Shown here piece by piece: positions 32,101 to 40,019 of a stretch of 64,000 nucleotides of DNA (positions are counted from its first letter, which is position 1; each line of letters begins with the position of its first letter). The notes under the pieces were generated by a model, which was not told the DNA's origin, made no database searches, and saw nothing but the letters and a program-made list of their open reading frames with translations. The DNA lies in contig JADJXK010000002.1 in the NCBI GenBank assembly GCA_016710325.1, positions 4,092,001 to 4,156,000 on the forward strand, in the 5' to 3' direction. The translations under genes and the position numbers were made by a program. This DNA is from Candidatus Leptofilum proximum. Lineage in GTDB: Bacteria > Chloroflexota > Anaerolineae > Promineifilales > Promineifilaceae.

Positions 32101-32388
32101 TCAGGCTAGAATCTCAATTTCATAATCAGCAATCGGTACGTCTGGGCGGTGGTCTTCCAGCCAGGTGACGGCTTTTTGCAGCTGGCTGTGCAGGCGGGCA
32201 GCGTCATTACCCACGGTGACCAGGGCGATAACGGCCGTTCCCCACACATCTTGCTTGTCTACTTCCGCTACCGCCACGTTAAACTTCTGGGGCAGCCGGT
32301 TCAGAATTGATTTCACAATGCTGCGCTTCTCTTTTAATGAGAAAACAGCGTCTAATTCCAGGGTAATCAGGCAACTGGCTATAATCAT
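32101..32388 (-). CDS. DUF503 (YlxP-like) protein
   Basis: 95 residues. MIIASCLITLELDAVFSLKEKRSIVKSILNRL at the start and a middle VAVAEVDKQDVWGTAVIALVTVGND match DUF503, a small ferredoxin-like protein often encoded near ribosome-maturation genes (rbfA, infB) in other bacteria; its role is not settled. ATG at 32388 is preferred over a longer frame because it begins the conserved first strand. No rbfA or infB here, so the gene is out of its usual context. Contains one ACGGCCGT. Confidence 0.8.
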   Translation of the reverse strand: MIIASCLITLELDAVFSLKEKRSIVKSILNRLPQKFNVAVAEVDKQDVWGTAVIALVTVGNDAARLHSQLQKAVTWLEDHRPDVPIADYEIEILA

Positions 32389-32602
32389 GGGCGTATTGTG
32401 ATAAAAGGGGTGGGGCAAGTCAAGCACGTAGGTGATTTTGCTTCGGCTCAGGAGAATTATCCAAAAGTACTGGGTGAATGGCGCAACGAAAACGGCCGTT
32501 CTAACGTTTTTCTAGTGACAATGCCTTTAAGTAGGGCTTGGAGAGGTGCGAATTACGCAAATATTGCTGAAAAATCGCAGTTTTGCAGGAGTAAACAACC
32601 AA

Positions 32603-33328
32603 ATGCTAAGAAAATTAGCTTATCTTTTCTTAATCATTTTTTTCATTATGGGCGCCCTTGCCGCTTACACGTTTGTAGCCACCATCAACAAAGCCGAATC
32701 CGTTACCCAGCCCATTGGTGAGTTTGTCCAGCAGCTCATGATTCCGGCCACGCCTGTCATTTTACCCAGCGCTTCCACCATCGTGCACGAAATCAACGAC
32801 CTGGCCCGTTTGGAGACGGCCTCGGTCGAGCTAGAAAAGATCGTTACGGCCGAACGCAACAACGATTACCTGTGGGGCGCCATGGGTGAAACGCTCATCT
32901 TTGTGGCCAACGGAAAGGTGGTGGCGGGGGTGGACCTGGCCCAAATGACTCCAGCCGATGTGCAGGTGGTGGATCCCACCACAGTGATGGTGCACATTCC
33001 CGAAGCCAAACTTTTTGACGATTTGCCCGCCCTGGACAACGAGAAATCCTACGTTGCCGATCGGGACACCGGCCTGCTGACACGAGCGGACCCGCAGCTA
33101 GAAACGGAAGTGCGCCGCCTGGCGGAAGAAGTTCTGATTGAAGAAGCGCTCAGCAGCGGTGTGCTGGAGCAAGCCAACTTCAACGCGCAGCAGTTTATGC
33201 TCACGTTTATGCAGGGCCTGGGCTTTGAATCGGTCATTTTTACGGATGAAACACCACCGACAGTAGAGCCTTTTGTCCAGGAAGTGCCCAAGGGATACGT
33301 GCTGGTGACGCCGACACCACAGCCTTAG
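32603..33328 (+). CDS. DUF4230 membrane-anchored protein
   Basis: 241 residues: one N-terminal transmembrane helix (YLFLIIFFIMGALAAYTFVAT) followed by an extracytoplasmic domain with LARLETASVELEKIVTAER, GETLIFVANGKVVAGVDLAQM and IPEAKLFDDLPALDNEKSYV, the DUF4230 pattern. Function unknown. The C terminus is a short Pro-rich tail. I use the ATG at 32603, preceded by CAGGAG, over a GTG 57 bases upstream. Divergent from DUF503 and convergent with the flavoprotein gene. Confidence 0.75.
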   Translation: MLRKLAYLFLIIFFIMGALAAYTFVATINKAESVTQPIGEFVQQLMIPATPVILPSASTIVHEINDLARLETASVELEKIVTAERNNDYLWGAMGETLIFVANGKVVAGVDLAQMTPADVQVVDPTTVMVHIPEAKLFDDLPALDNEKSYVADRDTGLLTRADPQLETEVRRLAEEVLIEEALSSGVLEQANFNAQQFMLTFMQGLGFESVIFTDETPPTVEPFVQEVPKGYVLVTPTPQP

Positions 33329-33331
33329 TGG

Positions 33332-33400
33332 CGGTAATCGGTATTCGGTGAACGGTAATCGGTGGAAATAACCGATTACCGTTTACGGATAACCGTTTAC
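33332..33400. repeat. Micro-repeat hairpin, cggtaatcggt family
   Basis: GCGGTAATCGGTATTCGGTG and AACGGTAATCGGT pair with ACCGATTACCGTTTACGGAT and AACCGTTTAC. Sits between two convergent genes and includes the stop codon of the flavoprotein gene, so it may terminate both. Confidence 0.8.
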
Positions 33401-33948
33401 TCTTTTGGCGGCGTATCGTAGTCCAGAACATCACGCCCGGCTTCGGTGGAGAGGATGTCCAGCGCGGCCGAGGCGCCTTCCCCGGCGGAGATGATGGCCT
33501 GGCTGCGGTTCATCTTGGTGCTGCGCCCGACGGCATAGAGGTCAGCAACGGCCGTTCTCCCATTGCGATCCACTTCCACACTGCGCCCCTCTTTGGTTAA
33601 GCCCAAACTCTGGTTGAGCTTCACACCTTTGCCTTCGGCCAGGACTACGTATTTGGCAGTGTGCGTCGCACCGTCCTCGGTAGTGACGCTGAAGCCCTCC
33701 TCGGTTTTGTTCACCTCAGTGACAAGCGCGTTTACCAGCATCGCGCCAAAATCGGTGACCTGCTTCCTGGCAATTACCATGAAATCGCTGCCCAGGATTT
33801 TGGGTATGCCCAGGTAGTTGTGCAGTTCCGCATAATGCATGGCGGTGTTGTCCTGGCCAAAGACGGTGGTATCTACCCCGTTTTTGGCTAAAAACAAGGT
33901 GCAGCTTAAGCCGGCGGGACCATCCCCCACAATAATTACGTTTGTCAT
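33397..33948 (-). CDS. Small FAD-binding thioredoxin-reductase-like protein
   Basis: 183 residues, about half the length of thioredoxin reductase. The N-terminal dinucleotide site VIIVGDGPAGLSCTLFLAKNG is intact, and AVGRSTKMNRSQAIISAGEGASAALDI gives the C-terminal FAD contact of the family. The NADPH domain and the redox Cys-x-x-Cys are absent. A single FAD/NAD domain of this kind could take electrons from an unknown partner. GGAGG precedes the ATG at 33948. No sign of decay is seen: both ends of the domain are conserved. Confidence 0.75.
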   Translation of the reverse strand: MTNVIIVGDGPAGLSCTLFLAKNGVDTTVFGQDNTAMHYAELHNYLGIPKILGSDFMVIARKQVTDFGAMLVNALVTEVNKTEEGFSVTTEDGATHTAKYVVLAEGKGVKLNQSLGLTKEGRSVEVDRNGRTAVADLYAVGRSTKMNRSQAIISAGEGASAALDILSTEAGRDVLDYDTPPKE

Positions 33949-34056
33949 GTTTGCCTCCAAATAAGTATTGGGAACCTGTAAAATAGCTGAAGCTAATATA
34001 CCGCATTTTGCGAAAGTTGACTGCCGTCCGCTTAACCAGGCTTAAGGATTCCTCAT

Positions 34057-34464
34057 ATGGTTTTTCCGCGTAAAATTCCCGGTTTACCCTGGCTGTTGGG
34101 CCTGTGGGTGGTGTATACGGCCGTCTGGATCAGTCTTGAAGGCGCGTTGGTGCAGGTGGTGATCATGGGTGTGGCAACGGCCGTTTTGCTCCTGGGGTAC
34201 GGCTGGCAGCGCTGGCTGGGCGGTAAAACAGTGGGGCGTGGCTGGGCAGTGCTGGTGACGGCCGTTGCCGGTGGCTTGTTTGGCGTAGGCAGTGTCCTGC
34301 TCACCTTCGTCTTCATGGCCGTCAAAACTGGCCTGCACGCCCACGGCCCGGAATTCACCCAGGCAGAGATTGGCTGGGTGTGGAACGCAGCGCCGTGGGG
34401 GACGGCCGTTTGCCTGCTGGTTGGCCTGGGTATTGGACTGATTTGGGCCGGGGCAGGGGATTAA
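34057..34464 (+). CDS. Small polytopic membrane protein, unknown
   Basis: 135 residues with four hydrophobic segments (about 10-25, 30-47, 62-85, 108-132) and little polar sequence. I do not recognise a family. AAGGA precedes the ATG. It carries four ACGGCCGT octamers in 408 bases, the densest cluster in the window, which encode TAV three times (YTAVW, ATAVL, VTAVAG) and GTAV. Convergent with the translin gene, with a perfect hairpin between them. Confidence 0.6.
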   Translation: MVFPRKIPGLPWLLGLWVVYTAVWISLEGALVQVVIMGVATAVLLLGYGWQRWLGGKTVGRGWAVLVTAVAGGLFGVGSVLLTFVFMAVKTGLHAHGPEFTQAEIGWVWNAAPWGTAVCLLVGLGIGLIWAGAGD

Positions 34465-34465
34465 G

Positions 34466-34516
34466 CAATTGAGTAATTGGGTAATTTGCCATCCAAATTA
34501 CCCAATTACTCAATTA
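34466..34516. repeat. Micro-repeat hairpin, gtaattggg family, between convergent genes
   Basis: The 22-base left arm (34466-34487) CAATTGAGTAATTGGG continuing GTAATTT pairs with 34495-34516 except for the last base; loop gccatcc. The best example of the family; the position suggests a shared terminator. Confidence 0.85.
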
Positions 34517-35152
34517 CCCATACCCACTCAGCCGACTTTCTACATTTTTGAGCGCTTCTTCCAATTGGGCCTGGCGCAGGCTGTTGGTTACGTCGCCGCG
34601 GGTGCGCTCCAGGACGGCGCGCACGGTGTCTGTGCGGCGGCGCAGCCCACCGGTGATGCTGTCGTTGAAGTCGAAGGTGACGAGCTGGCTGTAAATCTGG
34701 TCCATCACGTCCAGCAGCCGTTCGGCCTCGTCGCTGTGGCCGTGGCGGATAATGTCTAGAATGCGGCGGCGCAGCTCGGTAGCCGCTTCGGCCAGGCCGT
34801 TAAGCCAGGTGCTGCCTTCGGTGTTCAGATCCGCTGGCGTGGGCAAGGGCAGATCGCGCACCAGAGCGTAGGTCAGGTTGGCCTCAACAAATTCCTTCAC
34901 GGCATCCTGGGTGTAGCCAGCGTGGTACAAATTCGGATAGTCACGCACGCCCTCAACCATCACCTGGGTGGCCTTTTGGGCTTCAGCGATAAGGGCTTCG
35001 GCCCGTGCCCACTCTTCGCGGTGGATGGCGCGGATGGCACGGGCGCACAGGCTGATCAGCTCCCGAGAGCGCTGGTACGCCTGGTCGCGGGCGGTGTTTG
35101 TTAATTCAAATTCGGCGCGAATCTGGTCGGCGGTTGTATCGAGTTGATCCAC
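34514..35152 (-). CDS. Translin-family protein
   Basis: 212 residues, all helical. TARDQAYQRSRELISLCARAIRAIHREEW at the start and the conserved DFNDSITGGLRRRTDTVRAVLERTRGDVT near the end are diagnostic of translin. Eukaryotic translin binds RNA and forms the C3PO nuclease with TRAX; archaeal and a few bacterial members are known. The acidic residues of the TRAX active site are not all evident, so an RNA-binding role without nuclease activity is equally possible. GTG start at 35152 after AGGAGAT. Confidence 0.85.
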   Translation of the reverse strand: MDQLDTTADQIRAEFELTNTARDQAYQRSRELISLCARAIRAIHREEWARAEALIAEAQKATQVMVEGVRDYPNLYHAGYTQDAVKEFVEANLTYALVRDLPLPTPADLNTEGSTWLNGLAEAATELRRRILDIIRHGHSDEAERLLDVMDQIYSQLVTFDFNDSITGGLRRRTDTVRAVLERTRGDVTNSLRQAQLEEALKNVESRLSGYG

Positions 35153-35174
35153 AGGAATCTCCTTATGAAAAAGA

Positions 35175-35241
35175 CCACAGATTACGCAGATTACGCAGAT
35201 TTTTGGGGATAACGCTGCGCTTCTGCGCTGATTTTCCGTGG
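35175..35241. repeat. Micro-repeat hairpin, gattacgcag family
   Basis: CCACAGATTACGCAGATT and a further unit pair imperfectly with CTGCGCTTCTGCGCTG and TTTCCGTGG. Upstream of the translin gene. A second pair, AAAGGGACGAAGATTGGAAG with the complement CTTTGTCCCTTCGTTCC, follows at 35270-35340. Confidence 0.6.
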
Positions 35242-35344
35242 TTTGATAATTACAGGGAAAAATTTAACACAAAGGGACGAAGATTGGAAGGAACGAAGAA
35301 ATGAAAAAACTTTGTTTCTTTGTCCCTTCGTTCCTTCGTATAAA

Positions 35345-36193
35345 TTACCTTGCCGCGTTGGCAACGGCCGTTACAAATCCCATCACCGCCGCCACGCCAG
35401 AGGTAGTCCCCGTTCGCAAGATTTTTTGGAGGGGAAGCTGCCAGTCAGCGTGGGTTAGGAGCGCATTGACAAGTTCATGCCACGGTTCAACCGCTTCACC
35501 ACGGCCAGCGGCTTGCAGCCAGGCAGCAGAGAGTTGGGTGGTGCGCGGCACGGCCGTTTCCACCACCACTTTGGCCATTTTCGCAGCTTCCGCCGCTGGC
35601 CGTGTGGCCCACAAGCCAAACAAAAACCCGACCAGAAAATCATCCCCGGCGGGGGTAAAACCAGGACCAAAGCCAGCCAGTTTGGCCACGGCCGTTTGCC
35701 ATGCCACCGGATCGGTTTCAAACTTCACAGCCAGCAGTTCCGCAATGGTGGCCTGAAACAGATTAGCAAAGTTGGCCGGGCCGATGGCGCCCAGGTAGTC
35801 GAGGCGCTTGTTTATGGCCGTTTGCATTTCATCTAGGCTCCACAGCCATTCCGCCTGCCGTTCTTGCAGCCGCTGCCAGTCTGGGATGGGGTGCCATAGT
35901 TTAGCGGCGCGGTGAACAATTTCCAGCGGGCCAATGATGAGGCTGGTTTTTGTTTTGGCCACGGTGGCGTGGGGATGGATGAGGGTGGGGAACGGCCGTT
36001 CCTCGGCAATCAGCAGTGAAAATGGACCAGGCTTAATTTTGGACTGCACCACAGAAATAATTTCGCCGTCGGCATCGCTCAGGTTAATGACCTGGTCGAA
36101 CAGATGCAGCATCATAGCCGGTTTAGGTTTTTGCAGCCAGCGCTGGACGCGCGGGGTGATAGCGGTGGCTGATAGCTGCATTCTTTCCATCAT
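35345..36193 (-). CDS. DUF2877 protein
   Basis: 282 residues. The block LAGFGPGFTPAGDDFLVGFLFGL (about residues 185-207, here in two parts FGPGFTPAGDD and FLVGFLFGL) is the hallmark of DUF2877. This family is often found with carboxylate- or purine-metabolism genes such as the fdrA group, with no proven activity that I can recall. I start at the ATG at 36193 because the longer frame uses a TTG. No partner genes are evident here. It lies divergent from ybaK. Confidence 0.7.
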   Translation of the reverse strand: MMERMQLSATAITPRVQRWLQKPKPAMMLHLFDQVINLSDADGEIISVVQSKIKPGPFSLLIAEERPFPTLIHPHATVAKTKTSLIIGPLEIVHRAAKLWHPIPDWQRLQERQAEWLWSLDEMQTAINKRLDYLGAIGPANFANLFQATIAELLAVKFETDPVAWQTAVAKLAGFGPGFTPAGDDFLVGFLFGLWATRPAAEAAKMAKVVVETAVPRTTQLSAAWLQAAGRGEAVEPWHELVNALLTHADWQLPLQKILRTGTTSGVAAVMGFVTAVANAAR

Positions 36194-36258
36194 TGCGAGA
36201 TTGTAACCCACACGCCAATTCGGCAAAACAGGCGTGAACTACTAAAATCCACAGTGGT

Positions 36259-36738
36259 ATGACTGTTTACGACCAAATTATGCTCTTGCTGCAAAGCAAC
36301 AACGTTCCTTTTGTGTTGCATGAACACAAGCCGGTGCGTACCGTGGCCGAGGTGGAGGAAAAACTACCCTTTTTGCTGGACAAGATGCTGAAGACGGTGG
36401 CCTTTCGGGTGAAAGACGGCCGTATCATCCTGGCCGGTTTGCGCGGGCATGATCGCATCGACTACCGCCAGCTGGCGGCGTACTGCGGCGTGAACCGGCG
36501 AGCGGTGGAGAGCATGTCACCAGAAGCAGTGGAGGCGGAGCTGGGTTTTGAGGTCGGCGGCGTAGGACCATTTGCCCTACAGCCCGAGGTGATTGTGCTG
36601 CTGGACGAGCATCTGGCCGAGATGGGCACCGTCTACTGTGGCAGCGGCCGTAACACCACCACCCTGGCCATCAACTTTGATGATTTGCTGCGTGTCTGCG
36701 GCGGCGAAATGGTGCGCCTGGCGCGTGGCGATGAGTAA
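36259..36738 (+). CDS. YbaK/ProX-type aminoacyl-tRNA deacylase
   Basis: 159 residues of the YbaK/EbsC fold: VPFVLHEHKPVRTVAEVEEKL, then LLDKMLKTVAFRVKDGRIILAGLRG, with the conserved Lys of the deacylase in MLKTVAF, and GVGPFALQPEVIVLLDEHL followed by VYCGSGRNTTTLAI (the Gly-x-Gly substrate loop). Members clear Cys- or Ala-tRNA-Pro in trans. Which mischarged tRNA is used here cannot be said. Cytoplasmic. Followed by a gtaattgag hairpin and the glycosyltransferase gene. Confidence 0.85.
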   Translation: MTVYDQIMLLLQSNNVPFVLHEHKPVRTVAEVEEKLPFLLDKMLKTVAFRVKDGRIILAGLRGHDRIDYRQLAAYCGVNRRAVESMSPEAVEAELGFEVGGVGPFALQPEVIVLLDEHLAEMGTVYCGSGRNTTTLAINFDDLLRVCGGEMVRLARGDE

Positions 36739-36765
36739 TTTGGCGACTGCGTGTGTATAAAAGAT

Positions 36766-36833
36766 GGTAATTAAGTAATTGAGTAATTGGGTAATTTGTT
36801 TTCAATTGCCCAATTACTCAATTACCCAATTAC
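36766..36833. repeat. Micro-repeat hairpin, gtaattgag family
   Basis: GTAATTAAGTAATTGAGTAA and GTAATTGGG units face CAATTGCCCAATTACTC and CAATTACCCAATTAC. It lies directly before the glycosyltransferase ribosome-binding site, between two genes on the same strand. Confidence 0.85.
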
Positions 36834-36849
36834 TTTTGAGGAGTCATTT

Positions 36850-37605
36850 GTGGGAAGAAGTTTAAGCGTCTCCATGCCTGCCTTTAACGAGGCGGAAAAC
36901 ATCCCCGGAATGGTGGCCGATGTGCTGGACGTGCTGCCACGTCTGGTGGATGAGTTTGAGATCATTGTAGTGGATGATGGCAGCCGGGACGATACGGCCG
37001 TTGTCACCCAACAACTGGCCGTTCAGCACCCACAGCTAAAATTGGTACAGCATGAGGTGAACAAGGGGTACGGGACGGCCGTTCTCACCGGGCTCACCCA
37101 CGCCACCAAGGAACTTGTCTTTTTCACCGACGCCGACCGCCAGTTTGACCTGGCCGAGATTGAGAAGCTGCTGGACAAAATCGAAACGGCCGATCTCGTG
37201 GTTGGGTATCGTGCCCCACGCCGCGATCCGTTTATGCGCCGCCTGAACGGCAAGGGCTGGAGCTGGCTAGTGACGCTGCTGTTCGGCTACACCGCCCGCG
37301 ACATCGACTGTGCCTTTAAGCTGATGCGCCGTACTGTCGTCGAGCGGCTGCACGAGGAAATCACTTCCGGCGGAGCGACCTTCAGCGCCGAATCTCTGGT
37401 GCGCGCCAGGCGAGCGGGTTTCAAGATTGTTGAAGTGCCGCTTGCGGGTCATCGCCCGCGCGTGGCGGGCAGCCCCACCGGGGCTAACCTGCGCGTCATC
37501 ACCCGTGCCTTCAAGGAACTGGTGCAGGTCCGGCTGGAGCTGTGGCGGGAGGCAAAGCTGGCGGTTAAATCTGAGGTGAAAACGGAGCGGGGAACGGCCG
37601 TTTAA
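36850..37605 (+). CDS. Family 2 glycosyltransferase (dolichyl/polyprenyl-phosphate type)
   Basis: 251 residues. GT-A fold: VSMPAFNEAENIPGMV, VDDGSRDDTAVV, FTDADRQFDLAEIEKLL with the Asp-x-Asp metal site, and RRAGFKIVEVPLAGHRPR near the end. No C-terminal membrane helices, like the soluble polyprenyl-phosphate mannose synthases that charge a lipid carrier with sugar. The start is GTG at 36850 with GAGGAG at good spacing; an upstream ATG at 36787 would add 21 residues encoded by the repeat hairpin. It has three ACGGCCGT octamers. It overlaps the opposite aldo/keto reductase gene by 4 bases. Confidence 0.85.
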   Translation: MGRSLSVSMPAFNEAENIPGMVADVLDVLPRLVDEFEIIVVDDGSRDDTAVVTQQLAVQHPQLKLVQHEVNKGYGTAVLTGLTHATKELVFFTDADRQFDLAEIEKLLDKIETADLVVGYRAPRRDPFMRRLNGKGWSWLVTLLFGYTARDIDCAFKLMRRTVVERLHEEITSGGATFSAESLVRARRAGFKIVEVPLAGHRPRVAGSPTGANLRVITRAFKELVQVRLELWREAKLAVKSEVKTERGTAV

Positions 37606-38606
37606 GACGGCGTGCTCCCTTCAGGTTCATGTGCGGCCACGATGGCCTGCACCTGGGCCACTTCTTCTGCCGACATCGGGCCAAAGGCCAGCGCCCCGAC
37701 ATTGTCTTCCACCTGCTGCACGTTTTTAAAGCCGGGAATGGGAACCATTCGCTCATCCAGACCCCAAATGTAGCAAATGGCGCCCTGGGCCATGGTGCGC
37801 CCGCCTGCGGTAAATACGTCGCGCAGGGCATCAACCGCGCCCAGGCGGCGCACAATCTCCGCCCCGGCAAAGTCCATCTGGGAGCGTATATCATCGGCGG
37901 GGAAGGTAGTGCTTGAGGTGAACTTTCCGGTCAGTATGCCCCTGCTGAGCGGATCTTTGTTCAGGCCCGCCAGGTTGTGTGCCTGGCACAGCTGGCGAAT
38001 CTCGGCGTTGGCGAAGAGGGCGTTGAGGCGAAACTGGATAGAGGTGCAGTGCGGGCCATCGGCAAAAACGCGGGCGCGGTCCACCAGGTCGGTGCTCCAG
38101 CCGTACCAGCGAATCTTGCCCTCGGCAACCAGCGCTTCCAGCTCCTCGCGTAAGGCCAGCGCCAGGTTTGGATCGTAGCTGCCTTCGTGGAGCTGATAAA
38201 TGTCGATAAAGTCGGTTTGCAGCCGGCGCAGGCTGTTTTCCACATCCCGGCGCACGTTGGGCAGGATTTGCGCGCTGTCGCCGTAAACCGTTTTGGCTTC
38301 TTCGTTGATGATGTGACCAAACTTGGTGGCGATCACTACCTTATCCCGGCGGCCTTGCAGAGCCTTGCCCAAGACAACCTCGCTGTGGCCAGCACCGTAG
38401 TTAGCGGCCGTATCAAAGAGGGTGATGCCCAGGTCAACGGCCGTTTGAATTGCCCGTATCGACTCTTCATCAGCCATTTGCCCCCAGCCAGCCGGAAAAG
38501 AATCCTGGCCCGGCTGCGCCCAGGTCCACGGCCCACCAATGGCCCAACAGCCCATGCCCAAAGCGCTGACTTCCAGGTCGCTTTTACCCAACTTTCGCTT
38601 AAACAT
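37602..38606 (-). CDS. Aldo/keto reductase
   Basis: 334 residues, NADP-dependent oxidoreductase barrel. The catalytic tetrad is complete: Asp in LFDTAANYG, Tyr in the same segment, Lys in VIATKFGHI and His in YQLHEGSYD. LNKDPLSRGILTGKF and PIPGFKNVQQVEDN form the cofactor loops. The type resembles the AKR11/12 or YghZ/IolS groups; the substrate is unknown. AGGAGAGC precedes the ATG. It stands alone, convergent with the glycosyltransferase. Confidence 0.9.
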   Translation of the reverse strand: MFKRKLGKSDLEVSALGMGCWAIGGPWTWAQPGQDSFPAGWGQMADEESIRAIQTAVDLGITLFDTAANYGAGHSEVVLGKALQGRRDKVVIATKFGHIINEEAKTVYGDSAQILPNVRRDVENSLRRLQTDFIDIYQLHEGSYDPNLALALREELEALVAEGKIRWYGWSTDLVDRARVFADGPHCTSIQFRLNALFANAEIRQLCQAHNLAGLNKDPLSRGILTGKFTSSTTFPADDIRSQMDFAGAEIVRRLGAVDALRDVFTAGGRTMAQGAICYIWGLDERMVPIPGFKNVQQVEDNVGALAFGPMSAEEVAQVQAIVAAHEPEGSTPS

Positions 38607-38630
38607 ATTTTGCTCTCCTTATTTGAATCG

Positions 38631-38705
38631 CACGCAGATGAACACTGATTTACGCAGATTGTCTCTGTGTATCTCTGTGTTTTCTCCGCGCAACTCTGTG
38701 TTCCT
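38631..38705. repeat. Mixed acgcagat / ctctgtgt micro-repeat
   Basis: CACGCAGATGAACACTGATT and TACGCAGATT are followed by TCTCTGTGTATCTCTGTGTT and CAACTCTGTGTTCC. The arms pair only in part, and the tract combines two families seen separately elsewhere. Upstream of the aldo/keto reductase start. Confidence 0.6.
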
Positions 38706-38779
38706 TATTGTGTGGAAGTATACAAATGGACGTTTTGGTAGAAGGATACCCGAAAGGATGTAATAAGGGGTTAAATTGG

Positions 38780-38813
38780 AGGTGCGACGCACTTCAGAAT
38801 GTGCGTCGCACCT
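38780..38813. repeat. Perfect hairpin, aggtgcgacgcac
   Basis: AGGTGCGACGCAC (38780-38792) / GTGCGTCGCACCT (38801-38813), loop ttcagaat, ten bases beyond the ZIP transporter stop. A degenerate relative (AGGTGCGACA / TGTCGCACCT) lies at 46732-46795. Confidence 0.75.
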
Positions 38814-38822
38814 GGAAGGGCA

Positions 38823-40019
38823 CTAGAATTTTACGAGGAAAGCGGTGAGATACATGATGAAGATGCCCGCGGCCAGACCGGCAAAGTTGAGCCAGGAAAC
38901 GGCCGTATCGCCCCGCCGCTGCGCCTCTTTAACCAGCAGCTTGCCCACTTCCCACACTACCTGCAAGATGGCCCCCGCACCCAGACTGAGGAAAATGACG
39001 GCCAGCAGCGGGTTGAAGGCAAAACCACCGATCCAGGTGCCAAGCATGGCGGGCGCCCCAGCCAGCAGGGCCAGCCAGAAGAAGGTAATGAGTTTCGGCC
39101 GTTCCGTGCGCGTGAGCGGGGCCACAATGCCTACCCCTTCGGTGATATTGTGCAGCGTAAAGCCGATGACCAAGAAAGAACCCAGCGCCGCGGCGCCCGT
39201 GGCAAACGCGGCACCGATGGCCAGCCCTTCGCCAAGATTATGTAAACCGATTCCCAAAGCAATGAGGGTGGCAATCGTGAGTGGGGTTCCGCCGCGCCGG
39301 CGGCTGACGGCAATGAGAATCCCCAGGCTGAACAGCGTACCAAAAATGACAACCGGCACGCCCTGGAAAACGCCCGGCACTACCTCGGCAATTTCCAACG
39401 CTTCTAAAACGGTGTCAACAAATAAGAAGATGAGCAGGCCAACGGTGAGGGCCAGGAAGGCGTTGACCCACTTTTGGTCCACGCGGCGCAGGAACGGATA
39501 CCACAACATCCCCAGCAAAACGGGAATCACGCCGACGTAAATGCCCAGTAAACCGTACGCGCCAAAGGTGGCGGCGCTGGTCTGGGGTGACTTCACGGCC
39601 ACGTCCACTTCCGTGTCAAATGTCACCCCGGTGGCGGTAATAAGCACAATGGGCAGCGGCTCGCCGTTGACCCAGGGGTAGTTGAGATCGATGGTGGCCT
39701 GCTCTAGGCGATCCAGCGTGTTGTCGGATGAAATGTTGTACTGCCAGTAGGCATCGTCTACCAATACCTGGGCAATGGTGACCGGGTCCGGGCCGCCGTT
39801 GATGACGTTGAGCTGGATACGGCCGTTTTCCGGAAATGTCACCCGCTGAATGGTCAACTCTTCCAAAGGTGGAAAAGCTCCCGTGAAGTAGCCCAGCGGA
39901 TTGGCCACAATAAACAGGGCCACCAGCCCGGCCAAAAGCGCCAGGGGAATGATGCCCAGCAGCCAGTTGGGCAAACGGTTGACTATGGTTGGTGTTGCCT
40001 GAACAGCTTTGTCACTCAT
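38823..40019 (-). CDS. ZIP-family metal transporter with extracytoplasmic N-terminal domain
   Basis: 398 residues. The first 165 residues have one membrane helix (LLGIIPLALLAGLVALFIVAN) and a beta-rich extracytoplasmic domain. The rest is the eight-helix ZIP fold with the metal-site helices GIGLHNLGEGLAIGAA and GFTLHNITEGVGIVAP (His-Asn-x-x-Glu-Gly twice), which select divalent metals such as zinc, iron or manganese. The extra N-terminal domain is unusual for bacterial ZIPs. The ATG overlaps the stop of the multicopper oxidase gene by 4 bases, so the two are co-translated from the double-palindrome promoter. Confidence 0.88.
   Translation of the reverse strand: MSDKAVQATPTIVNRLPNWLLGIIPLALLAGLVALFIVANPLGYFTGAFPPLEELTIQRVTFPENGRIQLNVINGGPDPVTIAQVLVDDAYWQYNISSDNTLDRLEQATIDLNYPWVNGEPLPIVLITATGVTFDTEVDVAVKSPQTSAATFGAYGLLGIYVGVIPVLLGMLWYPFLRRVDQKWVNAFLALTVGLLIFLFVDTVLEALEIAEVVPGVFQGVPVVIFGTLFSLGILIAVSRRRGGTPLTIATLIALGIGLHNLGEGLAIGAAFATGAAALGSFLVIGFTLHNITEGVGIVAPLTRTERPKLITFFWLALLAGAPAMLGTWIGGFAFNPLLAVIFLSLGAGAILQVVWEVGKLLVKEAQRRGDTAVSWLNFAGLAAGIFIMYLTAFLVKF

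Noticed and set aside
33397..33948. Truncated pseudogene of thioredoxin reductase
   Set aside because: Both ends of the FAD domain and a strong ribosome-binding site are conserved; short single-domain relatives exist, so it is called as an intact small flavoprotein.
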